Assembly (NCBI GenBank): GCA_003989085.1
Contig: RXIV01000007.1
Span: forward strand, 124,001-188,000
DNA: 64,000 nt
Source of the DNA: Candidatus Competibacteraceae bacterium
Lineage (GTDB): Bacteria; Pseudomonadota; Gammaproteobacteria; Competibacterales; Competibacteraceae
Reading direction: 5' to 3'
This document shows positions 1 through 8,297 of the stretch, one piece after another. The notes below the pieces were generated by a model. That model worked only from the letters and a program-made list of their open reading frames with translations. It was not told the origin of the DNA and did not search any database. Both the position numbers and the translations under genes were made by a program. Numbering within the stretch: the stretch's first letter is position 1; each line of letters starts with the position of its first letter.

Positions 1-68
1 GGAAAACGCCGAACCGGTAAGCCGATAAATGCAGCGGCTGTTTCTTTGTTGGCGAACGTCTTGATCAT
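1..68 (-). CDS. HigB-like toxin, N-terminus only (cut by window edge)
   Basis: The first 22 codons of a minus-strand ORF begin at the ATG at 66-68. They read MIKTFANKETAAAFIG and continue LPVRRF. This opening (MIK-F--K-T---F-G) is typical of HigB/RelE-superfamily 'killer' proteins, ribosome-dependent mRNA endonucleases that are usually followed by a HigA antitoxin gene. The ORF starts 40 bp after the livM stop on the same strand. Its position is where livG would normally lie, so an insertion or rearrangement is suggested. Only the N-terminus is visible, so the catalytic residues cannot be checked. Confidence 0.6.
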   Translation of the reverse strand, partial: MIKTFANKETAAAFIGLPVRRF

Positions 69-107
69 GGACACGATGATAACGATTGTCGCTAATAACA
101 GCCATCG

Positions 108-1058
108 TTATCGCCGGCGACAAACCAGCGTCCACCCGCGCCGCGCCCCCTGACTCAGTCCCACAAACAGCCCCTGTGGCAGAAAAATCATCACCGCCAT
201 GAGTAATGCGCCGTGAATCAGCATCTCGTAATCCTCAAACACCACCAGCCCTTGATGCAGTAGAGTCAGGGCAATCGCGCCGAACGCCGCGCCAAAGGTG
301 GACGCCATGCCGCCCAGCACCACCATGATTACCAAATCAATCGAAGCGCCCAAATTAAACGAGTCCGGACTGACAAAACCCTGTTGATGGGCAAACAGGC
401 TGCCGGCAAAGGCGGCGAACAGCGCGGAAACGACAAACACCTGAGTTTTAGCGCGGGCGGTGTCAATGCCCATCATCCGGGCGGCGAACTCGGAGCCGCG
501 CACCGCCCGCAGCGCCCGCCCGACTCGCGAATCGACCAGATTGAGCGATAGGCCAATGGCCAGCAGCGCCGCCGCCATAATCACCAAGTACCAGCGTTGA
601 TCGCTATCCACTGTCCAGCCGGACAGGTTCAGCGGCGGAATGCCGGTCAGCCCGTCGGGACCGCCGGTCCAGCCGGTGGCCTGAACCATGATGACGTGAA
701 TGATGATGCCGAAACCGAGCGTCGCCATCGCCAGATAGTGTCCGTGCAGGCGCAAAATCGGGCGGGCTAGTAACCAGGCGATTAGGCCGGCGCTGATTAA
801 ACCCGTACCTAACGCCAGCAGGGGTGGGAAGGCGTAGCGGGTGGTCAGGATGGCCGAGGCGTAAGCGCCCATCCCGAAGAAAGCGGCGTGACCCAGCGAG
901 ATTTGACCGGCATAGCCCATCAGCAGATTCAGGCCCACCGCGAGAATGACATTAATGCCAGCGGCAATGCCGACCACGGTAATGAAGTAGTTGTCGGGAA
1001 ATAGAACCGGCAATAGTCCGGCAATGATCGCCAGCATATAGAAACCGGTCAGACGCAT
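108..1058 (-). CDS. livM: Branched-chain amino acid-type ABC transporter permease LivM
   Basis: Inner-membrane permease of the HAAT (Liv) ABC family, 316 residues, the usual size. It is strongly hydrophobic with about eight to ten membrane segments. It carries the family signatures GLNLLMGYAGQISLGHAAFFG near residue 40 and GGMASTFGAAFGA near residue 250. It starts 3 bp after the livH stop and is surely co-transcribed with livK-livH. The substrate may be aromatic or branched amino acids or an arylacetate, because iorAB lies directly upstream; this is inferred from context. The ATPase genes livG/livF do not follow within the window. Confidence 0.92.
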   Translation of the reverse strand: MRLTGFYMLAIIAGLLPVLFPDNYFITVVGIAAGINVILAVGLNLLMGYAGQISLGHAAFFGMGAYASAILTTRYAFPPLLALGTGLISAGLIAWLLARPILRLHGHYLAMATLGFGIIIHVIMVQATGWTGGPDGLTGIPPLNLSGWTVDSDQRWYLVIMAAALLAIGLSLNLVDSRVGRALRAVRGSEFAARMMGIDTARAKTQVFVVSALFAAFAGSLFAHQQGFVSPDSFNLGASIDLVIMVVLGGMASTFGAAFGAIALTLLHQGLVVFEDYEMLIHGALLMAVMIFLPQGLFVGLSQGARRGWTLVCRRR

Positions 1059-1061
1059 GAT

Positions 1062-1937
1062 TCAGACCCGCTCCGTCACTTTATGACCGAATAACCCGGT
1101 GGGCTGAAAAAACAGCACCAACAATACGAACAGGAAAGCAATGGCGTCCTTGTAGCCGGAGGAGATCAGACCGGCGCTCAACGATTCCAATACACCCAGC
1201 AACAGCCCACCCGCCACCGCACCCATCGGATGGCCGATGCCGCCGACAATCGCGGCGGAAAAGCCTTTTAAACCCAGCATAATGCCGGCGTCGTAGGAGC
1301 TGAAGGTAATTGGAGCGATGAGAATCCCGGCTGATGCGCCCAACCCGGCGGACAGACCATAGGCCAGCCGTAGCATGACCCGGACGTTGATCCCGACCAG
1401 TTGGGCGGCGGTGCGATTGAATGAACAGGCCAGCAGCGCCTTACCCAGCAGTGTGCGGTTGAAAAAGAGGTGAACCAGCCCGACCAGCAGCACCGTTAGG
1501 CCCAGCACCCACAGACTCTGCGGCAACAGGGTCGCGCCGCCAAGATGCAGCGGCGCATCCCCGGAAAAGGGCGGCAGGGAGTGAAAGCCTTTACCCCACA
1601 GCAACAGCGCCACGCCACGCAGGAAAATGGCGGCGCCAATCGTGATGATGATGGTGCTGACTACCGGCGCACCGGCAGATGGCTCAATCGCAAATCGTTC
1701 CAGCAGCAGGCCGGCCAGCACCGTCAGTAAGGTCGCGGCAATGGCGGCTAGCGGCAACGGCCAGCCGGCACTCAGCAGGGCAATAGCGATCATTGCACCC
1801 AGCATCACGAATTCGCCTTGGGCAAAATTCACTACGTCGGAAGCGTTGTAGATCAGGGCGAAACCCAGTCCTACCAGCGCATAGGTGGAACCGACCGTGA
1901 TGCCGGTGACCAGAAATTGAACGATCTGCTCCAACAT
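1062..1937 (-). CDS. livH: Branched-chain amino acid-type ABC transporter permease LivH
   Basis: Second integral-membrane subunit of the Liv-type importer, 291 residues, the normal LivH length. It has the N-terminal motif GLGFALIYNASDVVNFAQGE that is characteristic of LivH, and the C-terminal coupling segment ending GLKGFSAAIVGGIGHPMGA. The start is the ATG at 1937, 9 bp after the livK stop; the ribosome-binding site is weak, which suggests translational coupling to livK. It should pair with LivM to form the membrane channel. Confidence 0.92.
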   Translation of the reverse strand: MLEQIVQFLVTGITVGSTYALVGLGFALIYNASDVVNFAQGEFVMLGAMIAIALLSAGWPLPLAAIAATLLTVLAGLLLERFAIEPSAGAPVVSTIIITIGAAIFLRGVALLLWGKGFHSLPPFSGDAPLHLGGATLLPQSLWVLGLTVLLVGLVHLFFNRTLLGKALLACSFNRTAAQLVGINVRVMLRLAYGLSAGLGASAGILIAPITFSSYDAGIMLGLKGFSAAIVGGIGHPMGAVAGGLLLGVLESLSAGLISSGYKDAIAFLFVLLVLFFQPTGLFGHKVTERV

Positions 1938-1946
1938 AGCTAACGG

Positions 1947-3092
1947 TTATTCGATGAGTTTCCAACCACCATTACGGATTTCCACCATCTTGAACGCATC
2001 CAGATTCAGCCCCATGTGATCATCAGGACTCATGTTGAAGACGCCAGCGGTGCCAATGAAGCCCTTGGTTTTCTCGATCTGGTCGCGGACTTTAGCCTTG
2101 TCAGACCCACCTGCCCGTTTGATAGCATCAACGGCGATGAACAGCCCGTCATAAGCATGGCCGCCGAAAGTAGAGACCGGTCCATATTTAGCTTCGTATT
2201 GCTTTTTATAGGCTATCAGCACCGGTTTTTGCGGATCGCTATTGGGAAGTTGATCGGCGACCACCAGCGCCGCTGCGGGCATCCGCACACCCTCCGCCGC
2301 TGCTCCGGCCAGATCGATAAAGGTTTTGGAGGCGACGCCGTGGGACTGATAGATCGGTAGCGTGATACCTAACTGTTTGATGTTTTTAGTGACGATCGCC
2401 GGAGCTTGGCCAAAGCCAAAGTTGATGATGGCTTGCGCATCGGAAGCCCGGATTTTGGTCAACTGTGCGGTCATATCGGTGTCTTTGTTGCCGTAAGACT
2501 CATCAGCGACAACAGTGATCCCATATTGTGGGGCTAGTTTGAGTAGCTGATCGCGGCCTGACTTGTCAAAACCACCATCGCCAGTGATTAACGCGACTTT
2601 AGTCAGCTTGCGCTTGCGTAAATCTTCAAAAATCTTGGCCGCAGCCATCCGGTCGGAATGGGCCACTTTGAATACCCATTTTTTGACAGGCTCAACAATG
2701 TCTACCGCGCTGGCCAGTGAGATCAACGGAATACCTTCCTTTTCTACTTCAGGAATCACCGCCAGAGTATCGCCAGAGGTAGTACCGCCGACGATCAAAT
2801 CGATGTGATCGTTCTTGATCAATCGTTTGACGAAGCCAACTGCGTCTTGGGCCTTACCACCGGTGTCGTAGTAGATCAATTCAATCGGATGACCATTAAT
2901 CCCGCCATTGGCGTTGATCGAATCAACGTAAATTTGCAAGGTCTTGAGTTCTGGATCGCCCAGAAAGGAGGCCGGGCCAGTCACACTCAGAAAGGAACCA
3001 ATTTTGATCGGATCAGCAGCATGGGCGGAATAAAGCCCTGCAAATAGCAGAACAGTGGCAAAGGTAGCTTTCCATTTTATATTTTTCATCAT
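1947..3092 (-). CDS. livK: Periplasmic amino-acid-binding protein LivK type
   Basis: Type-I periplasmic binding protein (Peripla_BP_6), 381 residues. Residues 1-25 form a cleavable signal peptide (hydrophobic core FATVLLFAGLYSAHA, then ADP). The mature protein opens IKIGSFLSVTGPASFLG, the usual family start. Two adjacent ATG codons are preceded by a strong GAGGAGG ribosome-binding site 5-8 bp upstream. It captures the ligand for LivHM. It lies 103 bp downstream of iorB and probably shares the operon. A scrap of a related gene survives at about 5.9 kb. Confidence 0.9.
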   Translation of the reverse strand: MMKNIKWKATFATVLLFAGLYSAHAADPIKIGSFLSVTGPASFLGDPELKTLQIYVDSINANGGINGHPIELIYYDTGGKAQDAVGFVKRLIKNDHIDLIVGGTTSGDTLAVIPEVEKEGIPLISLASAVDIVEPVKKWVFKVAHSDRMAAAKIFEDLRKRKLTKVALITGDGGFDKSGRDQLLKLAPQYGITVVADESYGNKDTDMTAQLTKIRASDAQAIINFGFGQAPAIVTKNIKQLGITLPIYQSHGVASKTFIDLAGAAAEGVRMPAAALVVADQLPNSDPQKPVLIAYKKQYEAKYGPVSTFGGHAYDGLFIAVDAIKRAGGSDKAKVRDQIEKTKGFIGTAGVFNMSPDDHMGLNLDAFKMVEIRNGGWKLIE

Positions 3093-3195
3093 TGTTTCCT
3101 CCTCAGTGTTGGACTGCTTGGCGTATTATCTAAAGTCTTCCATATTTATTTTCTTCATGCCTTCTAGTCCTTCCGTGGACTTCTAGTGATCCGGA

Positions 3196-3792
3196 TTAAC
3201 TTTTAGCCTTTCCTCGCCCTGCTTCAAACGCTTGGGCATTCACCTCAGCCAGTTTCGGTTTGTAGGCGCGAAAGCCTTCAACAATACAGATTTTCAGCAC
3301 TTCGGCGGGAAAAGGCAGGTGATCACTGATTGCGCCGAGCATGATGGTATTCACCAGCTTGGAATTACCCAGTTCCTCGGCTATTGCGCCGGCGTCGAAA
3401 GCGTGAACTTCAATCCCGGTGGACACCAGTTCACCTATCGGGTCGGCGGGGTAGGGATATAGGCCGGTCGAGACCACCGGCGGGGCGATACGGAGGGTAT
3501 TGACCATCGCCACGCCGGTCGGACGTAAGTGCGGCAGCCAGCGCAAGGCTTCGGCAGCTTCAAAGCCAATCAGCAAATCCGCTTCGCCCGGTTCGATTTG
3601 CGGCGAGTAGACCTTAGCGCCGAAGCGGACATGCGAAGACACTACGCCGCCGCGTTGGGCCATGCCGGCCACCTCGGTTTTTTTGACATCGAAGCCTTGG
3701 GCCAACGCGGCGCGGGCCAGCATTTCGGCAGCAGTCATCACGCCTTGTCCGCCGATGCCGACCACGAGAATGTTGGTGATGCCGTCAGTCAT
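3196..3792 (-). CDS. iorB: Indolepyruvate:ferredoxin oxidoreductase, beta subunit
   Basis: The 198-residue gamma-type domain of the 2-oxoacid:ferredoxin oxidoreductase family, with the typical start NILVVGIGGQGVMTAAEMLA and the motif GGVVSSHVRFG. With IorA it oxidatively decarboxylates aryl pyruvates (transaminated Trp, Phe, Tyr) to aryl-acetyl-CoA, reducing ferredoxin. It overlaps the end of iorA by 8 bp, so the two are translationally coupled. The adjacent Liv-type transporter points to aromatic amino acid or arylacetate use, an inference from synteny. Confidence 0.9.
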   Translation of the reverse strand: MTDGITNILVVGIGGQGVMTAAEMLARAALAQGFDVKKTEVAGMAQRGGVVSSHVRFGAKVYSPQIEPGEADLLIGFEAAEALRWLPHLRPTGVAMVNTLRIAPPVVSTGLYPYPADPIGELVSTGIEVHAFDAGAIAEELGNSKLVNTIMLGAISDHLPFPAEVLKICIVEGFRAYKPKLAEVNAQAFEAGRGKAKS

Positions 3793-5665
3793 GGGAGTGT
3801 ATCCGGATCATCGGTTGGGCTTGCAGCGGTTGTGGTGGCATCTGGACAATGGCTGCCGGGGCGCAGGTGCCGACGCACATGTGGCAACCAGTGCAGGAGC
3901 TGGCATCAATGCCAGCGAAGGTCAGTTCCCGCAGCTTGCCGCTCTTGGTCGTAGTGGTTTCGCGGTGAGTCACGACAATCGCCGGACAGCCCAGATCAAT
4001 GCAGTTGCCGCAGCCAGTGCAAAGATCATCTACCACTTGGTAAGGTCTGAGCCGCTCAAAGCGGTCAGTGAGCGAACAGGGACGATCAGTGATGATGACT
4101 GACGGTTCATTCATCTTCACTTCTTCGCGCACCAGTTTGACGATGGTGGGCAGTTCATAGGGATCAACCATCCGAATTCGTTCCGGACGAACACCCAGCG
4201 CCTCAACCAGTTTAGCGAAGTTCACTCGGGGCGCGGCTAGACCGTGCAAGTCTTCGCCAGTGCCGGGATTTTCCTGGCCGCCGGTCATCCCGACCGAGCG
4301 GTTATCGAGCAGCAACACGGTGACGTTGCCCCGGTTGTACACCATGTTCAGCAAACCCTGCATGCCCATGTGCAAGAAGGTGGAATCGCCGATTACAGCG
4401 ACCATGTGCTGTTTCCCATCCGATTCGCCGCGTCCTTTATCCATGCCATGCGCCATGCTCAACGACGCGCCCATGCAGGTGCAGGTATCGAGCGCGTTCC
4501 AGGGATGGCCAGCACCCAGGGTGTAGCAGCCGATGTCGCCGATGATGTTGAGATTGCGAAGGTGGGAGAGGGCAAAGTAGGGGCCGAGATGCGGACAGGA
4601 GGCGCACATGGTCGGTGGCCGGGGAAAGAGGTTGGCCTGGAGGTGGTTTGGAAGGGCGTAGGGTTCGCCCAGTAGCGGTTTAATGGAGGGCCGCAATACG
4701 CCGGGGGCCAGTTCGCCAAAGCGCGGCAGAAGGTCTTTGCCGCGAACATCAATGCCAGCAGCGCGGATTTCGGTTTCCAGTAGCGGTTCGGTTTCCTCAA
4801 CCACCACTAATGTGTCCACCGTGCCGGCGAAAGCGCGAACCTTCGCCAATGGTGCGGGGTGGCTGAATCCGATCTTCAGCACTGGGGCGTTGGGGAAGGC
4901 TTCGCGGACGTGCATGAAGGCCGGGCCAGAGGTGACGAAACCGATCCGGTGGTCGCTACCGGTGAAGATTTCATTCAGATCGCTAGTTTCGGCCACTTCG
5001 CGCAAAGTCCGGTCACGCTCGTGCATCACTGGCAGACGTGGTTTGGCGTTGGCCGGGGTCATCACCCAGCGTTGCGGGTTCTTCTGAAAGCCGGCGGCCC
5101 GATGTTCAATCCGTTCACCAGCGAAGGTGACCATTGCCTTGACATGGCAGACCCGGGTGGTCATGCGAACGATCACTGGAACTTCATGTTGTTCAGAAAG
5201 CGGGAAGGCCTGCTTGACCATGTCGTAGGCTTCCTGCGAATCCGCGGGCTCAAGAATTGGCATATGGCCAAAACGGCCCCAGTAGCGCGAATCCTGCTCA
5301 TTCTGCGAGGACGATAAGCCCACGTCATCGGCGACCACGATCACCAGCCCGCCGACCACACCGGCCAGCGCCTGGGTCATAAAAGCGTCGGAGGCGACAT
5401 TCATTCCAACATGTTTCATTGCCGCCAGCGCACGTGAGCCGGCCAGCGCAGCGCCGATCGCTACCTCGACCGCTACCTTCTCGTTGACCGACCATTCGGA
5501 ATAGATGTCGGGGTAGCGGGCGATGGTTTCCAGAATTTCGGTGGCGGGTGTGCCGGGATAGGCGGCAGCGACCCGAACCCCGGCTTCCCAGGCGGCTCGG
5601 GCAACAGCTTCATTGCCGGAAAGAAGATGGCGGCTTTCAGCCTGGGCGTGAACCACGGCATTCAT
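3785..5665 (-). CDS. iorA: Indolepyruvate:ferredoxin oxidoreductase, alpha subunit
   Basis: About 626 residues, cytoplasmic, thiamine-diphosphate dependent. The N-terminal pyrimidine-binding domain contains NEKVAVEVAIGAALAG. The TPP/Mg-binding domain contains VAVIGDSTFLHMG followed by LLLDNRSVGMTGGQ. The C-terminus has two 4Fe-4S ferredoxin motifs, CTGCGNCIDLGC and CTGCHMCVGTC. I chose the ATG at 5665 (MNAVVHAQ), preceded by GAGGT about 12 bp upstream; a GTG at 5713 would add 16 residues that do not look conserved. Both subunits of the enzyme are present and look intact. Confidence 0.93.
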   Translation of the reverse strand: MNAVVHAQAESRHLLSGNEAVARAAWEAGVRVAAAYPGTPATEILETIARYPDIYSEWSVNEKVAVEVAIGAALAGSRALAAMKHVGMNVASDAFMTQALAGVVGGLVIVVADDVGLSSSQNEQDSRYWGRFGHMPILEPADSQEAYDMVKQAFPLSEQHEVPVIVRMTTRVCHVKAMVTFAGERIEHRAAGFQKNPQRWVMTPANAKPRLPVMHERDRTLREVAETSDLNEIFTGSDHRIGFVTSGPAFMHVREAFPNAPVLKIGFSHPAPLAKVRAFAGTVDTLVVVEETEPLLETEIRAAGIDVRGKDLLPRFGELAPGVLRPSIKPLLGEPYALPNHLQANLFPRPPTMCASCPHLGPYFALSHLRNLNIIGDIGCYTLGAGHPWNALDTCTCMGASLSMAHGMDKGRGESDGKQHMVAVIGDSTFLHMGMQGLLNMVYNRGNVTVLLLDNRSVGMTGGQENPGTGEDLHGLAAPRVNFAKLVEALGVRPERIRMVDPYELPTIVKLVREEVKMNEPSVIITDRPCSLTDRFERLRPYQVVDDLCTGCGNCIDLGCPAIVVTHRETTTTKSGKLRELTFAGIDASSCTGCHMCVGTCAPAAIVQMPPQPLQAQPMIRIHSHD

Positions 5666-5713
5666 GAATGGGGCAGACCTCGTGGATGTTGGGAGCGGAG
5701 CAGGGGAGAACAC

Positions 5714-6131
5714 CCCCCGCTGCCAAATAGAATAACAACAGTGTAATAGAGATTTTGCTAAGCGAGGATTTTCCAGGCGCTGCGGAACTTCGCGGACTTT
5801 GGTCTTAATTAGCGCCTCTGGTCCGCTCTAGCGTAGCTTTGGCAAGAATCGGAACAGGCTGTGTGGCTGCCAACGCCTTCCTTCCCCTCTTCAGGCATCA
5901 CCGCCAGGATGGTGCCAATGTACTAATGTACTAAAGTTGAATTCAGCGCTTTTACCAGCTTCCGTCGCTCGACCACCCAGATGACGATCCAAGCGCTTTT
6001 GGTGGTGATCAATCGTCAGCGTAGGAAATTCCTTGAGCAGCCTGTGTCGTAGCAAAAATGTCCAAAAACAACAACATCAATTGAAATAACACATTGTTTT
6101 TAATTATTATTTAAGCTTGTCCGACATCGAA
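5714..6131. other. Intergenic region upstream of iorA, mostly without genes
   Basis: Apart from the livK-like scrap at 5863-5922 I see no gene here. The iorA promoter should lie near 5700-5760 on the minus strand; I could not identify convincing -35/-10 boxes. The tandem phrase TGTACTAATGTACTAA occurs at 5919-5934. Base composition turns AT-rich after about 6060, at the approach to the chemosensory operon. Confidence 0.5.
5863..5922 (-). pseudogene. Fragment of a second livK-like binding-protein gene
   Basis: Reading the minus strand from 5922 gives TILAVMPEEGKEGVG. This aligns with TLAVIPEVEKEGIP in the intact LivK encoded at 1947-3092 (its residues around 110-125). At nucleotide level roughly 30 of 45 positions match the corresponding stretch of livK near 2730-2780. 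No start, stop or flanking homology remains, so this is a decayed scrap of a paralogue, not a gene. The match is short and could be tested by translated search. Confidence 0.45.
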
Positions 6132-6293
6132 ATGCATGATGAGCTTTATATTTTATTACTTTCCGATTTCCGTAGCATGGCAATGTTGATCGCTGGTTGC
6201 TACACTGAAAATGGGTTCGTTTGGCTACCGACCGCTGTTAAGGCGTGGATCGCCGATGATCTTGAACTTTTCATCAAACCAGTTAGCAGCTAG
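6132..6293 (+). CDS. Possible small ORF, 53 residues, unknown
   Basis: An ATG-initiated ORF begins MHDELYILLLSDFRSM and ends ADDLELFIKPVSS. There is no good ribosome-binding site and I recognise no family. It lies in the AT-rich leader of the chemosensory operon, 75 bp before the next gene. It may be a chance ORF; its amino-acid composition is protein-like (hydrophobic first half, acidic second half) but that is weak evidence. Confidence 0.2.
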   Translation: MHDELYILLLSDFRSMAMLIAGCYTENGFVWLPTAVKAWIADDLELFIKPVSS

Positions 6294-6368
6294 TCGGAGT
6301 CTGATGGTTAAATCATCAGGCTTCTAACTTCAGGTCTAAATATAAAATTAGCTAGGGCGTTGTAAGTT

Positions 6369-7160
6369 ATGAGTGATAGGAAAAACTTTGCGGTGGCCAT
6401 GATCGGGATTTCTGATCAAGAGAGGAATGTCCTCAAGAATATCTTTAAGCTCTCCTTATACCGTGCTTATACCTACACTCTTGTTTCAGCCAATGAACCA
6501 AGCCGAATCCTGATCGTGGACGCGGATGATTCCGAAGCTATGATTGAATGGCGCGCCTTGTACGGCACTACTGCCAGCTTAAGCGCCGCTCCTGTTATCT
6601 CAACCGTGATGGTTACCAGAGAAAAGCTTTCTGACCAATTCCCTTACTATATTAACAGGCCTTTTGTCGCTACCCGCGTACTTAGCATATTAGATCAAGT
6701 TGCAACTAGATTACCGAGTGTTTCTCAAGATCGAATCTTTGGAGAGGAACCATCCTCTATTGTCGCTAAGGAAGAACCACACGCACCCACAGCATTGGTG
6801 GTGGACGATAGCAGCACAATTAGAAAACAGATCGAATTGGAACTGAAACTGTTTAGCATCCAGGTTGACACCGCTGAATCTGGCGAACAGGCATTCAATC
6901 TTCTGGCCCAGAAAAGTTATGATATTGTTTTTCTGGATGTAGTGATGCCTGGCGTTGACGGCTATCAAGTCTGCAAGACCATCAAAAAGGATAAAGCCAC
7001 AAAGACACTGCCAGTCATTATGTTGACTAGCAAATCATCACCATTCGATCGAATCAAAGGTGCGCTAGCAGGATGCGATACCTATCTGACCAAACCGGTT
7101 AAGCAATCCTCTTTCCAAAAAGTCGTCAAGAAATATTTGAATCTTGTACAGCCTGTCTGA
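6369..7160 (+). CDS. PilG-like response regulator with degenerate N-terminal receiver-like domain
   Basis: 263 residues in two parts. Residues 1-130 resemble a receiver fold (ends of strands ILIVDADD and INRPF) but lack the full phosphorylation set. Residues 138-260 are a canonical receiver domain: ALVVDDSS at the start, the phospho-acceptor Asp190 in FLDVVMPG, the Ser/Thr switch in MLTSKSS and the Lys in LTKPVK. It leads an operon whose order matches pilG-pilH-pilI-pilJ-chpA of the Pil-Chp pathway, so it is probably the first output regulator, phosphorylated by the CheA at 11568. It ends 79 bp before the PilH-like gene. Confidence 0.85.
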   Translation: MSDRKNFAVAMIGISDQERNVLKNIFKLSLYRAYTYTLVSANEPSRILIVDADDSEAMIEWRALYGTTASLSAAPVISTVMVTREKLSDQFPYYINRPFVATRVLSILDQVATRLPSVSQDRIFGEEPSSIVAKEEPHAPTALVVDDSSTIRKQIELELKLFSIQVDTAESGEQAFNLLAQKSYDIVFLDVVMPGVDGYQVCKTIKKDKATKTLPVIMLTSKSSPFDRIKGALAGCDTYLTKPVKQSSFQKVVKKYLNLVQPV

Positions 7161-7239
7161 ATCAGCATCTAATATGAATAGAACGTAACCTTGTATCAAC
7201 CACTCTGATGTAGTCTAACTTGTCGAGAAGGAGACCCGC

Positions 7240-7605
7240 ATGGCCATTCGTAAAGTGTTGTTAGTCGATGATTCTACTACGGATCTTGTGAACATTAAGA
7301 ATATTGTGACTGAGGCGGGTTGCATTGTAGTCACCGCGACCAGTGGCAAGGAAGCTGTTGATAAAGCCAAGGTGGAAAGACCTGATTTGATTTTCATGGA
7401 TATCATCATGCCAGAAATGGATGGTTACGCTGCATGCCGATTGCTGAGCAACGAAAGCGGAACCAAAGATATCCCAATCGTATTCGTCACCAGTAAAAAC
7501 CAGAAAGCCGATCGACTCTGGGCGCAAATGCAGGGTGGTAAGGCCTTTGTCACTAAGCCCTATGCAGCGGACGCCATCGTTGATCAGATGAAGGCGTTCC
7601 TGTAA
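7240..7605 (+). CDS. pilH: Single-domain response regulator, PilH-like
   Basis: 121 residues consisting only of a receiver domain: LLVDDSTTDL, phospho-acceptor Asp54 in FMDIIMPEMDGY, VTSKNQKAD, FVTKPYA. The residue triad matches PilH. A strong ribosome-binding site (GAAGGAGA) precedes the ATG. It sits between the PilG-like regulator and a CheW protein as in Pil-Chp clusters, where PilH tunes twitching or cAMP signalling. The ortholog name is supported by gene order as well as sequence. Confidence 0.85.
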   Translation: MAIRKVLLVDDSTTDLVNIKNIVTEAGCIVVTATSGKEAVDKAKVERPDLIFMDIIMPEMDGYAACRLLSNESGTKDIPIVFVTSKNQKADRLWAQMQGGKAFVTKPYAADAIVDQMKAFL

Positions 7606-7624
7606 AGCCCTTGCCCGAACCCTT

Positions 7625-8173
7625 ATGATGAATAAGTTCGAGAAAACTCCTCGGCGCTGGCTCAGCCCCAGCGCGGCGCTTAATCGATTCAAGCCGCCGC
7701 ACAGCATAGCAACCGGGATTACTCCCGTCGAGCGTCAGCGTGCGCGCTATGGCTTTCAAATAGGCGGCATCGGCTTATTAATCGGTCAAGATACCGGCAG
7801 TGAGATACTGGAACGGACTCCGGTTTATCCGCTGCCTAAAGCGCCAACATGGCTGCTGGGACTGGTCAACTTGCGCGGCAACCTAGTGCCGGTATTCGAT
7901 GTGAAACCACTCCTTGAACTGGAAAGTGACGATGCTCAGGATAAGCGTCGCTTGTTGATTCTGGATGGGGGCGACAAGGCAGTGGGTATTATGATTGATG
8001 GGTTGCCGCAACTGGCGGCGACTAATAATGCCTTATCGAGGCTACCACCACTACCAGTGGCATTGCGCCCTTATGTCGCTAAAGCCTATGCACGGGATGA
8101 TACTGTCTGGCTGGAATTCAATCATCATGGTTTTTTTGAAGCGCTCGGTGGGAGTATGGCTGGCATGGGTTGA
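7625..8173 (+). CDS. CheW-domain adaptor, PilI-like
   Basis: 182 residues. After a variable 45-residue N-terminus the CheW fold follows: RYGFQIGGIGLLIGQDTGSEI, then the hallmark PTWLLGLVNLRGNLVPVFDV around residues 75-95, then LLILDGGDKAVGIMIDGLP. CheW proteins bridge the MCP to the CheA kinase. It starts 19 bp after the pilH-like gene. Position and size suggest PilI, but the operon encodes three CheW proteins, so exact roles cannot be assigned from sequence alone. Confidence 0.85.
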   Translation: MMNKFEKTPRRWLSPSAALNRFKPPHSIATGITPVERQRARYGFQIGGIGLLIGQDTGSEILERTPVYPLPKAPTWLLGLVNLRGNLVPVFDVKPLLELESDDAQDKRRLLILDGGDKAVGIMIDGLPQLAATNNALSRLPPLPVALRPYVAKAYARDDTVWLEFNHHGFFEALGGSMAGMG

Positions 8174-8297
8174 TGATGGCCGCCACGGGATGGAGAAACG
8201 AATTTGTAGTGTTTATCCAAATAATTCCGAACCAGAAAGAAAAGCACTACGCTGAATTTTGAGTTGATTATCGAGATAACCCCGAGGAGATCTGTGC

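Noticed and set aside
4683..5317. Long ORFs on the plus strand opposite iorA, and similar antisense ORFs opposite nirB, gltB, chpA and pyk
   Set aside because: They are shadows of GC-rich codon use in clearly identified genes on the other strand.
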